From an uncultured Lachnospiraceae bacterium (GTDB lineage Bacteria; Bacillota; Clostridia; Lachnospirales; Lachnospiraceae), in contig CAJUHQ010000002.1 in assembly GCA_910586095.1 (NCBI GenBank), positions 18,293-82,292 of the forward strand: a DNA stretch of 64,000 nt. Reading direction: 5' to 3'. This document shows positions 36,995 through 45,683 of this stretch, one piece after another (the stretch's first letter is position 1; every line of letters begins with the position of its first letter). The notes below the pieces were generated by a model. The model made no database searches and was not told the DNA's origin. It saw only the letters and a program-made list of their open reading frames with translations. The position numbers and the translations under genes were made by a program.

Positions 36995-37444
36995 TTAATT
37001 TATTCCAAATGCATTTTTTAATCTATCTAGAGCTTCCTGGCGCTGGCGTTCACGCTCTTCCTCCTCCTGACGCTTTGCCTCTAAGTATTGATTATAGTAA
37101 GATTGCGCTGCGCTGTGCGCATTATTTTTCTTCTCTCCTAAGCGCATAAGTTCATCCTGCAACGAAGAAGCGGTTTTACTAAGTTGAGAATCACGTCCTG
37201 CACTATATTCTGTCTGATCTCCAATATCATCTGCAATATCAGCAAATTTTGCATTATGCTTTACAGCCGCTTTCAGATCTTCTACCAAAGCATTAATTTT
37301 TTGATTTACCACACGAATTTCATCCTCTAATCCAGTAATAACTTGTGTACGAATTTTTTCCACCTGCTTTATCCATTTTTCATACTTTTCAACTTCATTC
37401 TTTTTTTCTTTGTACAAACGATAATAATAACTGCTGCTTGCCAT
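36995..37444 (-). CDS. Coiled-coil partner protein (YwqH/DUF5082-like)
   Basis: 149 residues, almost entirely helical, beginning SSSYYYRLYKEKKNEVEKYE as in DUF5082/YwqH-like proteins that accompany LXG proteins. A Glu/Arg-rich coil (RQEEEERERQRQEALDRL) lies near the C-terminus. No WXG turn is present. In type VII loci such proteins bind LXG domains and help export. The next gene is the LXG-like protein, consistent with that role. Family assignment rests on the N-terminal pattern and context. Confidence 0.6.
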   Translation of the reverse strand: MASSSYYYRLYKEKKNEVEKYEKWIKQVEKIRTQVITGLEDEIRVVNQKINALVEDLKAAVKHNAKFADIADDIGDQTEYSAGRDSQLSKTASSLQDELMRLGEKKNNAHSAAQSYYNQYLEAKRQEEEERERQRQEALDRLKNAFGIN

Positions 37445-37504
37445 TGTATCACACCTTTCTTATTTTTGCAGTAGTCAATGTCATTGAAACACCACTCCAG
37501 ATAG

Positions 37505-37816
37505 TTATCCATTCATCTCATTGGTCGCCATAACAAACTGCTGTCGCATACTGTCATCGGCTGTATCATATTCTCCCTGTGCCATGACAAGCGCATCATA
37601 AATTTCTGTGAGCGTATCTCCAAAATCTTCAATCTTTTTAATTAATAGATTATACTGTGTCTCAAATTCATTCAAACCTTTTCCAACCCAGTTTTCCTTT
37701 ACGGTTGCTGTAATCTCACCCACCCGAACATTCATTGTATGATATGTATTGACTAACTGTTTAATTTTCTCATGTGTTGCCTGTATCTTGGCTGTTTCTA
37801 TCGTTCCCTTCGTCAT
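37505..37816 (-). CDS. WXG100 family protein with YxxxD signal
   Basis: 103 residues with the helix-turn-helix hairpin and turn motif ENWVGKG (WVG at 43-45). After the second helix the sequence GEYDTADD contains Tyr83-x-x-x-Asp87, matching the YxxxD/E type VII export signal. GGGGG precedes the ATG. It lies 14 bases after essC, a common position for the main WXG100 substrate and likely activator of EssC's third ATPase domain. Confidence 0.9.
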   Translation of the reverse strand: MTKGTIETAKIQATHEKIKQLVNTYHTMNVRVGEITATVKENWVGKGLNEFETQYNLLIKKIEDFGDTLTEIYDALVMAQGEYDTADDSMRQQFVMATNEMNG

Positions 37817-37830
37817 TGTTACACCCCCTG

Positions 37831-40800
37831 CTATTCAAATAGTTTGATCTTATTATAGTTAGATCCTTCTATAAAATATCCCATTGTGCTATCAAAGTTA
37901 GTATCTGGTCGTATTCTTGCTTGTAAATCATACATTTTGTTTTCAGTGAGCTGGTCGAAAAATACTGCCTGCTTTATCTCCTTCAAAGTCTTTAAAATTT
38001 CTGAGGCGTTAAAGCTCACTACCTGATTCTCAATATTGGCAAACAAAATAAAGCAATTGGCCTCATTAGCGCGGTTAACTGCTTCTGACAATTCCTTTGC
38101 ACTCGTCTTGTCCATACAGATTTTTCGCATAACATCTTGGCTGTTAATAACTAGCATTTTCTTTGTAAAATCACTGACATCCTCCTCATCTGTGCGTGTC
38201 ATCACAGTGTCACAAAACTCACTGATAAGAATCAACGATTCTTCACTGTCACTGCTGTACTCTGCAACAAATCCATACTTTTGTGCTGATTTCAGGGCTT
38301 TTGTTTTATCATCGACAATCACCATTTCTATGTCGTGAAAAACAATAGTCTGTGCCAACATCTCTATCATATTTGTGACAAATCGTGCGCGGCTATGTGC
38401 ATTGCCAAGCAGTGCAAGACTTCCTTGTATATTCGTGTCCACACTCTTAAAGGTGACATCTGCAAAATCCATACCCACAACAAGTTCGCCCCTTCTTCTA
38501 AAGAATTCTTCATGAGATGCCATTTCTTCTGAAAGCACCAACTTATCTGGAATCATTGGAATCTTAGTTGCCTGTCCTGTATATTCCTTATTTCTTACAT
38601 TTATAAATGCTTTTAACTCATCATTATGTTCCTTCTCTGTTTTGCCTTCTCCAAAAATTGCAGTTTGATACTCGAGAATCTTCTTATCAAGCATCATCAA
38701 ACCGCGTCCTGGTACTTCTTTGGGTGTCTCCTTACAATGCCCAAACATAGTACCATACTCACCAGTGTCATTACAATTCAGTACAAGCTTTTTTGCAAAA
38801 TTCGCCTGTGTCCTGTAATTGATAACATTCACGGTTGTCGCCGTAATAATAAAGGAAATACCTACTCCTTGCGCCTCTCTAGTCAATCCGTTTATTTCTT
38901 CTGTCTGATTAGGAAAATATTCCTTAAATGCTGCCATATTATCAATCATAACCACAATCAAAGGCAAATCTTGAAATCCTGCCTCAAGATAAGACAGATA
39001 ACTGCTGATTCCCTTAGAAGAAATCTGCTTTTTGCGCTCTATTACAATGGTATTGAGCAGTTTAAAGAGGTTCTTGCACTTCTCCTCTGTTCTAGACAAA
39101 ACTACTCCACCCACATGAGAAGATCCCTCAAACTGACTAAGAACTCCGCTGCCACAGTCTACGATGTACAAGTTTACTTGGTCAGGCGTATATTTTCTAA
39201 GTAATCCATATAAAATTGTCTGAAGTAGTATCGTTTTTCCTGTCTGTGCAGAACCGACAATATAAATATTTTCCCGCGATGGCTCTAAGATCACTTCCTC
39301 TTGAGTCTGCTGGCTTGGATTATCATAGATTCCTATAGGCACCGTAATCCCTATCCTATCTTCTATTTGATAAGACAATTGCGCTGTGCTAAGGCGATCC
39401 TGCAATGCTGGCAGACAGATACCTGGCAAGTGTTTTATGTTGTTACTGTTGCAATATTGGGCAACATAATCCACTACTGCCTGAAGCTGTGTCTGAATAT
39501 TCTTGTCTTCTTCCTTTTTCTTATTGGTATATTTTAACGTTTTCTTTCCCCATATATTGCGCTCATAAATCGCGTATGTCTTTTCTTTTGCATCACTGCC
39601 AGACGGTACAGAAGCGCCACTATATGCAGACTGAAACAGCTCAAAAATTTCATTGTTTCCCACTTGGAAATATGCGCGTCCTGGATCTACAATTTCAGCG
39701 GCTAGTGGTGTTTTTAGTACCTCATTACTATCTTCTCTAGTTTGAACCTTCAAGCACAACTTAAACTTAGAGTTAGACCAAATTTGCGCATCAACGACTC
39801 CAGCCGGCTTCTGTGTTGCCAATATCAAATGAATCCCTAATGTACGTCCAATACGTGCGGCTGAGATTAGTTCCTTCATAAAATCTGGAAATTCTGCTTT
39901 TAACTCTGCAAACTCATCCACAATCATTATTAAATGTGGCATAGGGACATCCACTTTATTTTCTTTGTACAGTTTGATATAATCCTTGATATGATTGACT
40001 TCACACGCTGAAAACATCTCCTGTCTTTTGACAAGCTCCGCTTTGATGGATGCGAGAGAACGGTTGATTTCTCTTCCATCAATATTGGTAATAGTACCAA
40101 TCAAATGCGGCAAGTCTTTAAACTGATTTGCCATACCGCCGCCTTTAAAGTCAATCAGAACAAATCCTACTTCATATGGATGGAAAAATGTGGCAAGAGA
40201 CAGGATATAGGTCTGCAAAATCTCACTTTTTCCTGAGCCTGTTGTTCCAGCAACTAACCCATGTGGCCCATGTGCACTTGCTCCGTCACAGATATCCAGA
40301 CTTACCACCTGACTTTTGCTTTTGACTCCTAATGGTACAGACATACTCTTGTGCACTTGCGATTCGGCCCATCTTTTCTCTAAGTCCAAATCATCTACTC
40401 CAATAATGCCCAACAACTCAAACAATGTAATATTTTTGGTCATTGCGCCTTCGAGTGCAATCTCATCTACATAGACTGCTGCCAGTTTTAACGCAGTCTG
40501 ACGCACTACTGCATCGCTTACACTTGGATAACAAAAGTTCGCTACATTATCACCATCCATAGTCTTGAGTAACCCACCCTGATCCTGAGACTCCAAACGG
40601 ATAATCTCAGCGCAACCCTGTGGAATATTTTCCTCATAATTTTGAAAATACACAAAAGTAAACCCATACTTTGCACAATCTTTTGTATATTTTGCCACAG
40701 GATGTGTACTAATAGCATCACAATCTGTGACAAACACAACATAATACTCGTCGATCGCTACTTCTTGCGACTGATGCTCTACTTGACTTTCACGTGCAGA

Positions 40801-42360
40801 CAAAGTTACATACAAATATTCCAAAATTGCATTTTTGCTCTCCTCGTCGCAGACAATGTTTCTGACATCAAGCCTCTTATTCTCTACATTGTGCAGCCAC
40901 CGAATCCAGCTAAATGCCTGAATGTCTTCTGGGCGCAAGATATAGACAAATTTCACATCCCCATAAAACTGACGTATTGCCAAATCCATTGTCATATTTC
41001 TAATTGCCTGATATAACGCCTCCTGTTGCCCTACCACACCAATTCCACCTGCCGTTCTAAAATCTGAAACTACTGGACAATCATCTAGAAATCTATATCG
41101 GCTGGCGGTTTCTTCCGCTATGGTTGATAATGGATCTTCTGTGTCAATAAATTCCTGATTCGTATATTTTACCTGATTCTGAGATTCCACGCGCCCTATT
41201 CCTAAGTACACCTGCAAGAAATCCGCATCATTGATTGTGCGCTCAAAAAGCCTCCTGCCAAACAACTCACTCTCCAACAAGTTATTGTCAAGTGATTCAT
41301 AAGTAAGCTTTTTAATACGCAACTCATTTGCTCTAGACTTCTCGATCACATTGACTTTTTCAGCTATATACTGATGATAGGATTGTATTCTATGTTCCCA
41401 CTCCCTTTTGTACGATTTTCTGTCTTGTATATAAGTGACAATCGACATCACAATTCCTAGAGACATCGAAACCGCACTGTAGATGACAAATGTTCCTCCA
41501 CTTCCCATAATCCCTCTAAGTACAATCGTCATCGCAAGCATAATGATCGCTGGGATTAAAGACAGAGCTAGACTACGCTCATCCTTTTTAGGTTTTGGTG
41601 CTGGATTTTGTATCTCTAGTTCATCTTCTGGCACCACATAGGACACCCTAGTATTGCGCACAAATTTAGGAAACTCAAAATGAGAGGTTTGCTCCCGAAC
41701 TAGCCGCCATTGCAAGTTGATGACAGTGACGTTTGCGGCCATTGTCGTATAAAGCCTACCTCCTCTATAATAAAATCCATATCCCACTAAAGAAAAGAAA
41801 TCATATTCCTTGATTTCGTGCTCTTTGTCAATCTTTACTCCATTTACATAGACTCCATATTGTGCCTTTGTAGCCTTGACAAAAAGCTTTCCATTCATAT
41901 TTTTTAACTCAATAAAATCTGTCTGAACAATTGAATCACGAATTTGGATCTGACAATCCTGCGTACCACCAATCTTGAGATAGCCTACATTAGAAAGATC
42001 AATTTCTCTGTCATAATCCTTCTTCTCATAATCAAAATCCAATGTAAAATACAAGTGCAGTGCATCACTGTTGGAATTCTCATACTTAATAATAATTTCA
42101 TCACCGTGTTTTAGTTCTTTTCTCAACAGTTTTTTTACATCATCTGTTGCTAGATACAACCCATCTGAACACATCACATTCCAGTTTCCATTTTCAGATC
42201 GTGTAAAAATTAGCTGGACAGCAGTAAAAAATAGTTCCTTGCGAAGTCTTATGGTACACTCCACATCTGTACCGACCGTAAATGTTTCGCAATCTTGTGC
42301 AATTTCGATCTCCCTGTACAAATTTTTGTTTGATATCACTGCCTTATATCTGTTTTGCAT
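37831..42360 (-). CDS. essC: Type VII secretion ATPase EssC (FtsK/SpoIIIE family)
   Basis: 1509 residues, the size of EssC/YukBA. Two FHA-like domains occupy about 1-100 and 110-205; two membrane helices span about 262-281 and 287-310. Three FtsK/SpoIIIE modules follow. D1 has Walker A GTTGSGKS (705-712) and Walker B IMIVDEF (811-817). D2 has GSAQTGKT (1036-1043) and VVMIDN (1136-1141), with Asn in place of Glu. D3 (about 1295-1505) has lost the P-loop (LLGNAHSRAR), as is common for D3. It should form the hexameric motor that exports WXG100 and LXG proteins. It lies 20 bases after the YukD gene and 14 before a WXG100 gene. Confidence 0.95.
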   Translation of the reverse strand: MQNRYKAVISNKNLYREIEIAQDCETFTVGTDVECTIRLRKELFFTAVQLIFTRSENGNWNVMCSDGLYLATDDVKKLLRKELKHGDEIIIKYENSNSDALHLYFTLDFDYEKKDYDREIDLSNVGYLKIGGTQDCQIQIRDSIVQTDFIELKNMNGKLFVKATKAQYGVYVNGVKIDKEHEIKEYDFFSLVGYGFYYRGGRLYTTMAANVTVINLQWRLVREQTSHFEFPKFVRNTRVSYVVPEDELEIQNPAPKPKKDERSLALSLIPAIIMLAMTIVLRGIMGSGGTFVIYSAVSMSLGIVMSIVTYIQDRKSYKREWEHRIQSYHQYIAEKVNVIEKSRANELRIKKLTYESLDNNLLESELFGRRLFERTINDADFLQVYLGIGRVESQNQVKYTNQEFIDTEDPLSTIAEETASRYRFLDDCPVVSDFRTAGGIGVVGQQEALYQAIRNMTMDLAIRQFYGDVKFVYILRPEDIQAFSWIRWLHNVENKRLDVRNIVCDEESKNAILEYLYVTLSARESQVEHQSQEVAIDEYYVVFVTDCDAISTHPVAKYTKDCAKYGFTFVYFQNYEENIPQGCAEIIRLESQDQGGLLKTMDGDNVANFCYPSVSDAVVRQTALKLAAVYVDEIALEGAMTKNITLFELLGIIGVDDLDLEKRWAESQVHKSMSVPLGVKSKSQVVSLDICDGASAHGPHGLVAGTTGSGKSEILQTYILSLATFFHPYEVGFVLIDFKGGGMANQFKDLPHLIGTITNIDGREINRSLASIKAELVKRQEMFSACEVNHIKDYIKLYKENKVDVPMPHLIMIVDEFAELKAEFPDFMKELISAARIGRTLGIHLILATQKPAGVVDAQIWSNSKFKLCLKVQTREDSNEVLKTPLAAEIVDPGRAYFQVGNNEIFELFQSAYSGASVPSGSDAKEKTYAIYERNIWGKKTLKYTNKKKEEDKNIQTQLQAVVDYVAQYCNSNNIKHLPGICLPALQDRLSTAQLSYQIEDRIGITVPIGIYDNPSQQTQEEVILEPSRENIYIVGSAQTGKTILLQTILYGLLRKYTPDQVNLYIVDCGSGVLSQFEGSSHVGGVVLSRTEEKCKNLFKLLNTIVIERKKQISSKGISSYLSYLEAGFQDLPLIVVMIDNMAAFKEYFPNQTEEINGLTREAQGVGISFIITATTVNVINYRTQANFAKKLVLNCNDTGEYGTMFGHCKETPKEVPGRGLMMLDKKILEYQTAIFGEGKTEKEHNDELKAFINVRNKEYTGQATKIPMIPDKLVLSEEMASHEEFFRRRGELVVGMDFADVTFKSVDTNIQGSLALLGNAHSRARFVTNMIEMLAQTIVFHDIEMVIVDDKTKALKSAQKYGFVAEYSSDSEESLILISEFCDTVMTRTDEEDVSDFTKKMLVINSQDVMRKICMDKTSAKELSEAVNRANEANCFILFANIENQVVSFNASEILKTLKEIKQAVFFDQLTENKMYDLQARIRPDTNFDSTMGYFIEGSNYNKIKLFE

Positions 42361-42380
42361 ACATTAACTCCCATTGTGTT

Positions 42381-42635
42381 CTATTCTGTAAAATTAATAA
42401 TACTGCCATTATGTAATCCTAATTCACGCAGTGTTTTTCCGCCTTTAAGTAGTGCGATCGGATTTTCTGACTTTAAAAAGCAACATTTTATATTTCCTGT
42501 ATCGATCCCCAAATCATACGCTGTATTGAGCGCAAGAACCAACTCATTGGCTGAAATTTCTAAAGGAATCTCAAGATCTACAGAAGTACTTCTCTTATGC
42601 ATATTAAATATTACATTCACTACTGTATAATTCAT
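42381..42635 (-). CDS. YukD/EsaB ubiquitin-like protein
   Basis: 84 residues with a beta-grasp pattern: VNVIFNMHKRSTSVDLEIP strands, a central helix and the ending GLHNGSIINFTE typical of YukD. It has no Gly-Gly tail, so it is not a conjugating modifier. In Firmicutes type VII systems this small cytosolic protein is an essential core component or regulator. It is tightly linked to essC (20 bases). Confidence 0.88.
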   Translation of the reverse strand: MNYTVVNVIFNMHKRSTSVDLEIPLEISANELVLALNTAYDLGIDTGNIKCCFLKSENPIALLKGGKTLRELGLHNGSIINFTE

Positions 42636-42662
42636 AGTTCTCTTCCGCCTTTCTACTTGTTT

Positions 42663-43748
42663 CTATGTATTAGAGTTGCGCAGACTAGCCATCAAGAACA
42701 TTGCAATCTTTTTGACATCCTCCTCTTTTGCCAGCTCCTCATAGCCAATGTCCGATTCCTTCTCTATATGCCTCACATATTCATCTATTGAATACTGTAA
42801 CTTTTTATTTCCAGATACAGCCACATTTTCCTTATTCTTATCAAAATTATTACATATAAACGTATGTTTTTCACTGTTGATATCGTTGATATTGTTTGCC
42901 ATTAAATTGGTCGCTTCCACGCTATTGTTGCCCTGATTGAGTACAAAAACCACTCGGTCTGCTATACTAAGAAGTTTGCTGTTATCCTCATGAAATCCAG
43001 TTTCAGCATCCACTATAATAAAATCATACTCTCCCGTTTTTTTGGCCGCAACCGCCAATTCCTGATAAACAGTATACGACATTCCCAAAGCCACCAACGA
43101 AGCCTTAAATGGTGGTATATAAAAAAACTGCTCTTTTCGAACAGTATCCTTTAAAATAGGATAAGCGCCAGTAGACGGTGATGATAATTTGGCGTAGGTA
43201 TCAATAGCCAAAATGGGAGTCTGTTGTTTCAAATATTGTTGGAAAGTCTGCAAATATGCCGCATTGATATACAATACTCTTCGGAACTGTTCAGAAAGAT
43301 TGGAGGCAACTGCCATTGACAACAATGTTTTTCCCACACCACCTGTAGCAGAAAAAAATACTACCACTTGCGGCTTCTGATAGATATCTTCCCCCCATTT
43401 TCCAAAACCACTGGCACCTGCAACCATGTCATAAATCATATTGACACTAGAATATTTATATATTTGAATCACATTTTTATTTTGTTGCTGGTCATCAGTG
43501 CTATTTTCAGTAATCAAAAAAATATGCTCAATATTATTGTGCATGGTCAATGCATCTGTATAGAATTCATCAGAGACAATCAATACTTGTGCGTTTTGTG
43601 GGATACTAAAAAGATTGGTAAAATACTCCTGATCTGTTATAATCTCAAGATTCACCTTATCAAAAAGCTCCTCCACAAACTTAAACTCTAGTAATGTAAC
43701 ATAATCACAATCGGTATCTGCTATAATAATTCTAGGTCTAGTTGCCAT
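42663..43748 (-). CDS. CpaE/MinD-like ATPase of the secretion locus
   Basis: 361 residues. The first about 115 resemble a degenerate receiver-like domain (RIIIADTDCDYVTLLEFKF, VLIVSD), as in CpaE. The rest is a SIMIBI ATPase with Walker A SATGGVGKT (133-141), where the signature lysine of the deviant KGGxGKT motif is Thr while the P-loop Lys-Thr is kept, and Walker B FIIVDAETG. CpaE proteins place secretion or pilus machines in the cell. A positioning or assembly role here is inferred. It is 13 bases from the FHA gene and 27 from the YukD gene. Confidence 0.8.
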   Translation of the reverse strand: MATRPRIIIADTDCDYVTLLEFKFVEELFDKVNLEIITDQEYFTNLFSIPQNAQVLIVSDEFYTDALTMHNNIEHIFLITENSTDDQQQNKNVIQIYKYSSVNMIYDMVAGASGFGKWGEDIYQKPQVVVFFSATGGVGKTLLSMAVASNLSEQFRRVLYINAAYLQTFQQYLKQQTPILAIDTYAKLSSPSTGAYPILKDTVRKEQFFYIPPFKASLVALGMSYTVYQELAVAAKKTGEYDFIIVDAETGFHEDNSKLLSIADRVVFVLNQGNNSVEATNLMANNINDINSEKHTFICNNFDKNKENVAVSGNKKLQYSIDEYVRHIEKESDIGYEELAKEEDVKKIAMFLMASLRNSNT

Positions 43749-43761
43749 ATCCTTACCCTCT

Positions 43762-44655
43762 TTATAAATCGATTAGCACCTTAAATTTTGTATTTGCAAG
43801 GCCTACAATATCCCCATTTTCTAAACGGCGTACTTGTCCCGATGCAATGCGCTCATCGTTGACAAAAGTGCCATTTATGCTGCTCTCATCTTTTATCATA
43901 TAATCAGCATTGTTTCTCAATATTGTACAATGTTTACGCCCTATCGCAGTATTGAATCCAACCACGACATCCACTAAAGATGCATTTCTTCCTATTGTCA
44001 AAATATCTTTTGCTACTTCTATTGTCATAGACTGTGGTGCATTAAGTGCTATAAGACGCATCTTTTGTCTAGGCTTTTGCATCTGTTGTACTGATGCCTG
44101 ATTTTTATTCTCATCTAAGTCTTCTAATTTTATAGATCTATTAGACAAATTGTCATGCAGTCGCCTCATCTGATCGCTATGCATGCTAAACTCTGTATTA
44201 ATCAGACGTGTCATTTCCGTCCGAAGTGCTTCCTCAAACATAGTATAATCTTCATGCACTTTTGGCTGTATAGGTACATAGACTAAACGTGTCTCACAGG
44301 TATATGGATCTACATAAATTTTATCGCTGCTCACCTCAATGTTTTGACAGGATAAAAAACCATTTTTCTTGATGGCTACAACACTTTTTAAAAGTTTGTC
44401 CACAATTGTCAAAAAAACTTTTTCATCGATTCCTCTACACATCACTTGCAGGCTTTTTAAATCGCCTGGCATATATAAAAGCTGCCCTTTTCCATTAAAG
44501 AGCATGCTCATACACTTGACAAACTGTGTCCCGCCTTGACTTTGCATTACTTTGTATTCCATCTGATTAAGAGAATATTCCTTTTCCAAAATATAGGAAA
44601 ATTTTTCATTCACTCGCTGTTCTCGTATTTTTTGGCTTTCTAGCAATTTCTTCAT
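43762..44655 (-). CDS. FHA-domain protein with DUF6382-like N-terminus
   Basis: 297 residues, soluble. Residues 15-170 match what I recall as DUF6382, with the conserved NIEVSSDKIYVDPYTC (105-120) then VYVPI. The C-terminal FHA domain (about 200-297) has all key residues: IGRNASLVD (Arg223), Ser/His in GRKHCTI, and SSINGTFVND. It should bind phosphothreonine partners made by the locus kinase. It is the first gene after the strong promoter at 44757-44785. The N-terminal domain recalls a kinase C-lobe-like pattern, as in EssB pseudokinases, but that is speculative. Confidence 0.8.
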   Translation of the reverse strand: MKKLLESQKIREQRVNEKFSYILEKEYSLNQMEYKVMQSQGGTQFVKCMSMLFNGKGQLLYMPGDLKSLQVMCRGIDEKVFLTIVDKLLKSVVAIKKNGFLSCQNIEVSSDKIYVDPYTCETRLVYVPIQPKVHEDYTMFEEALRTEMTRLINTEFSMHSDQMRRLHDNLSNRSIKLEDLDENKNQASVQQMQKPRQKMRLIALNAPQSMTIEVAKDILTIGRNASLVDVVVGFNTAIGRKHCTILRNNADYMIKDESSINGTFVNDERIASGQVRRLENGDIVGLANTKFKVLIDL

Positions 44656-44756
44656 TTACATACCCCTGAGCTGATTCAACTAAGCATTTTTCGTCATCTT
44701 AAGCCTTTGTTTTGAGCTTTTCCATATTTTGACATAAACTAGCATTTTTCTTCATA

Positions 44757-44785
44757 ATTATAAAATAATTATAAACTAGTGTCAA
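44757..44785 (-). promoter_or_regulatory. Sigma-A promoter of the type VII locus
   Basis: Minus strand TTGACA (44780-44785), 17-base spacer, TATAAT (44757-44762): a perfect match. It predicts a 95-base leader before the FHA gene. The rest of the 350-base gap (44656-45005) is AT-rich, without an open frame. Confidence 0.88.
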
Positions 44786-44957
44786 TATACTCATAGTTCT
44801 AGTGGTATCTGCTGTGCTATACTATCTGTCCTGTCAAAACAGTTTACTGCACTAATTCAGATTAAAATGTATTTAGACTTTAACTTTGATTGTATAGTAA
44901 GCAACTTTTACATTCTTAAAAAACTTTTGTATTAAAAAATCTATCCATCAACTAATA

Positions 44958-44997
44958 ATAGCCATGCAACATGAATTCTTCCATCCTGCACGGCTAT
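44958..44997 (-). terminator. Probable terminator of the zinc-ribbon FHA gene
   Basis: Stem ATAGCC-TGCA / TGCA-GGCTAT with one mismatch and a loop of about 18 bases, 9 bases past the stop. The T-tract is weak. It separates the upstream zinc-ribbon genes from the type VII promoter. Confidence 0.5.
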
Positions 44998-45005
44998 CCA
45001 TATCA

Positions 45006-45650
45006 TCAAAAAATTTTAAATTCAAACTCTTCATCTGCAAGCCAAAATCTTGTTCCATTCATAAGAGGAACTTGTTCATTGACTGCTATACTTCTCCCAT
45101 TGACATAAGTATGATTGGTTGAGCCTAGATCTATAATCATAAACTGACCACTCTTATTAATAATCTTGGCATGAATACGTGAAATTGCTCGATTATCTGC
45201 GATACAATAATTCACCATTCCCTGCTTTTTCCCAATCACAAATTCCAAACAATTCACACTGACTAGTGTGTTCATCTTACATCGAAGTATGTAGGCAGAA
45301 CTTCCACCGACCTGCATCCCACAATTAATGCAAAATCGCATGTCAGCCGACACCAACGCGCCACACCCACACTGAAATGTATGAGGAATACGCTCACTTA
45401 CTTGTGTCCCACAACTTGTACAAAATCGTACTCCTGGAGCAAATTGTATTCCACATGTCGTACAAGTATTGGTTGCCCTATATGACTGATTTCGTTTTTG
45501 TATATGTGGCAGGCCTGTCATGACATTCCCCTGCTGCATATCATTAAACACTGTCTGGATATTGTTTGTATTTGATTTCACTGCTTGCCCGCACCCAGTA
45601 CAAAATTGTACATGTGGTTCTAGTTCCTTTTGGCAATTGGAGCATCTCAT
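45006..45650 (-). CDS. Zinc-ribbon protein with C-terminal FHA domain
   Basis: 214 residues, soluble. Three double-CxxC zinc ribbons are strung along 1-115: CSNC/CTGC, CTTC/CTSC and the CGCG/CINC type. The FHA domain (about 125-214) has VIGKKQG in place of the usual GR, then SRIHAKI and STNHTYVNG. The Gly-Lys substitution may weaken phosphothreonine binding. TTG 45656 is an alternative start two codons earlier with a better-spaced AGGA; ATG 45650 matches the MRC start of the related protein at 27734. It is a second FHA reader next to the kinase-containing locus. Confidence 0.8.
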   Translation of the reverse strand: MRCSNCQKELEPHVQFCTGCGQAVKSNTNNIQTVFNDMQQGNVMTGLPHIQKRNQSYRATNTCTTCGIQFAPGVRFCTSCGTQVSERIPHTFQCGCGALVSADMRFCINCGMQVGGSSAYILRCKMNTLVSVNCLEFVIGKKQGMVNYCIADNRAISRIHAKIINKSGQFMIIDLGSTNHTYVNGRSIAVNEQVPLMNGTRFWLADEEFEFKIF

Positions 45651-45683
45651 TTCCAAACACCATCCTTCCTAAAGACTACAATG

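Noticed and set aside
38626..39204. 192-codon plus-strand frame opposite essC
   Set aside because: Lies entirely within the EssC ATPase coding region; low-complexity Cys/His/Leu composition typical of antisense frames.
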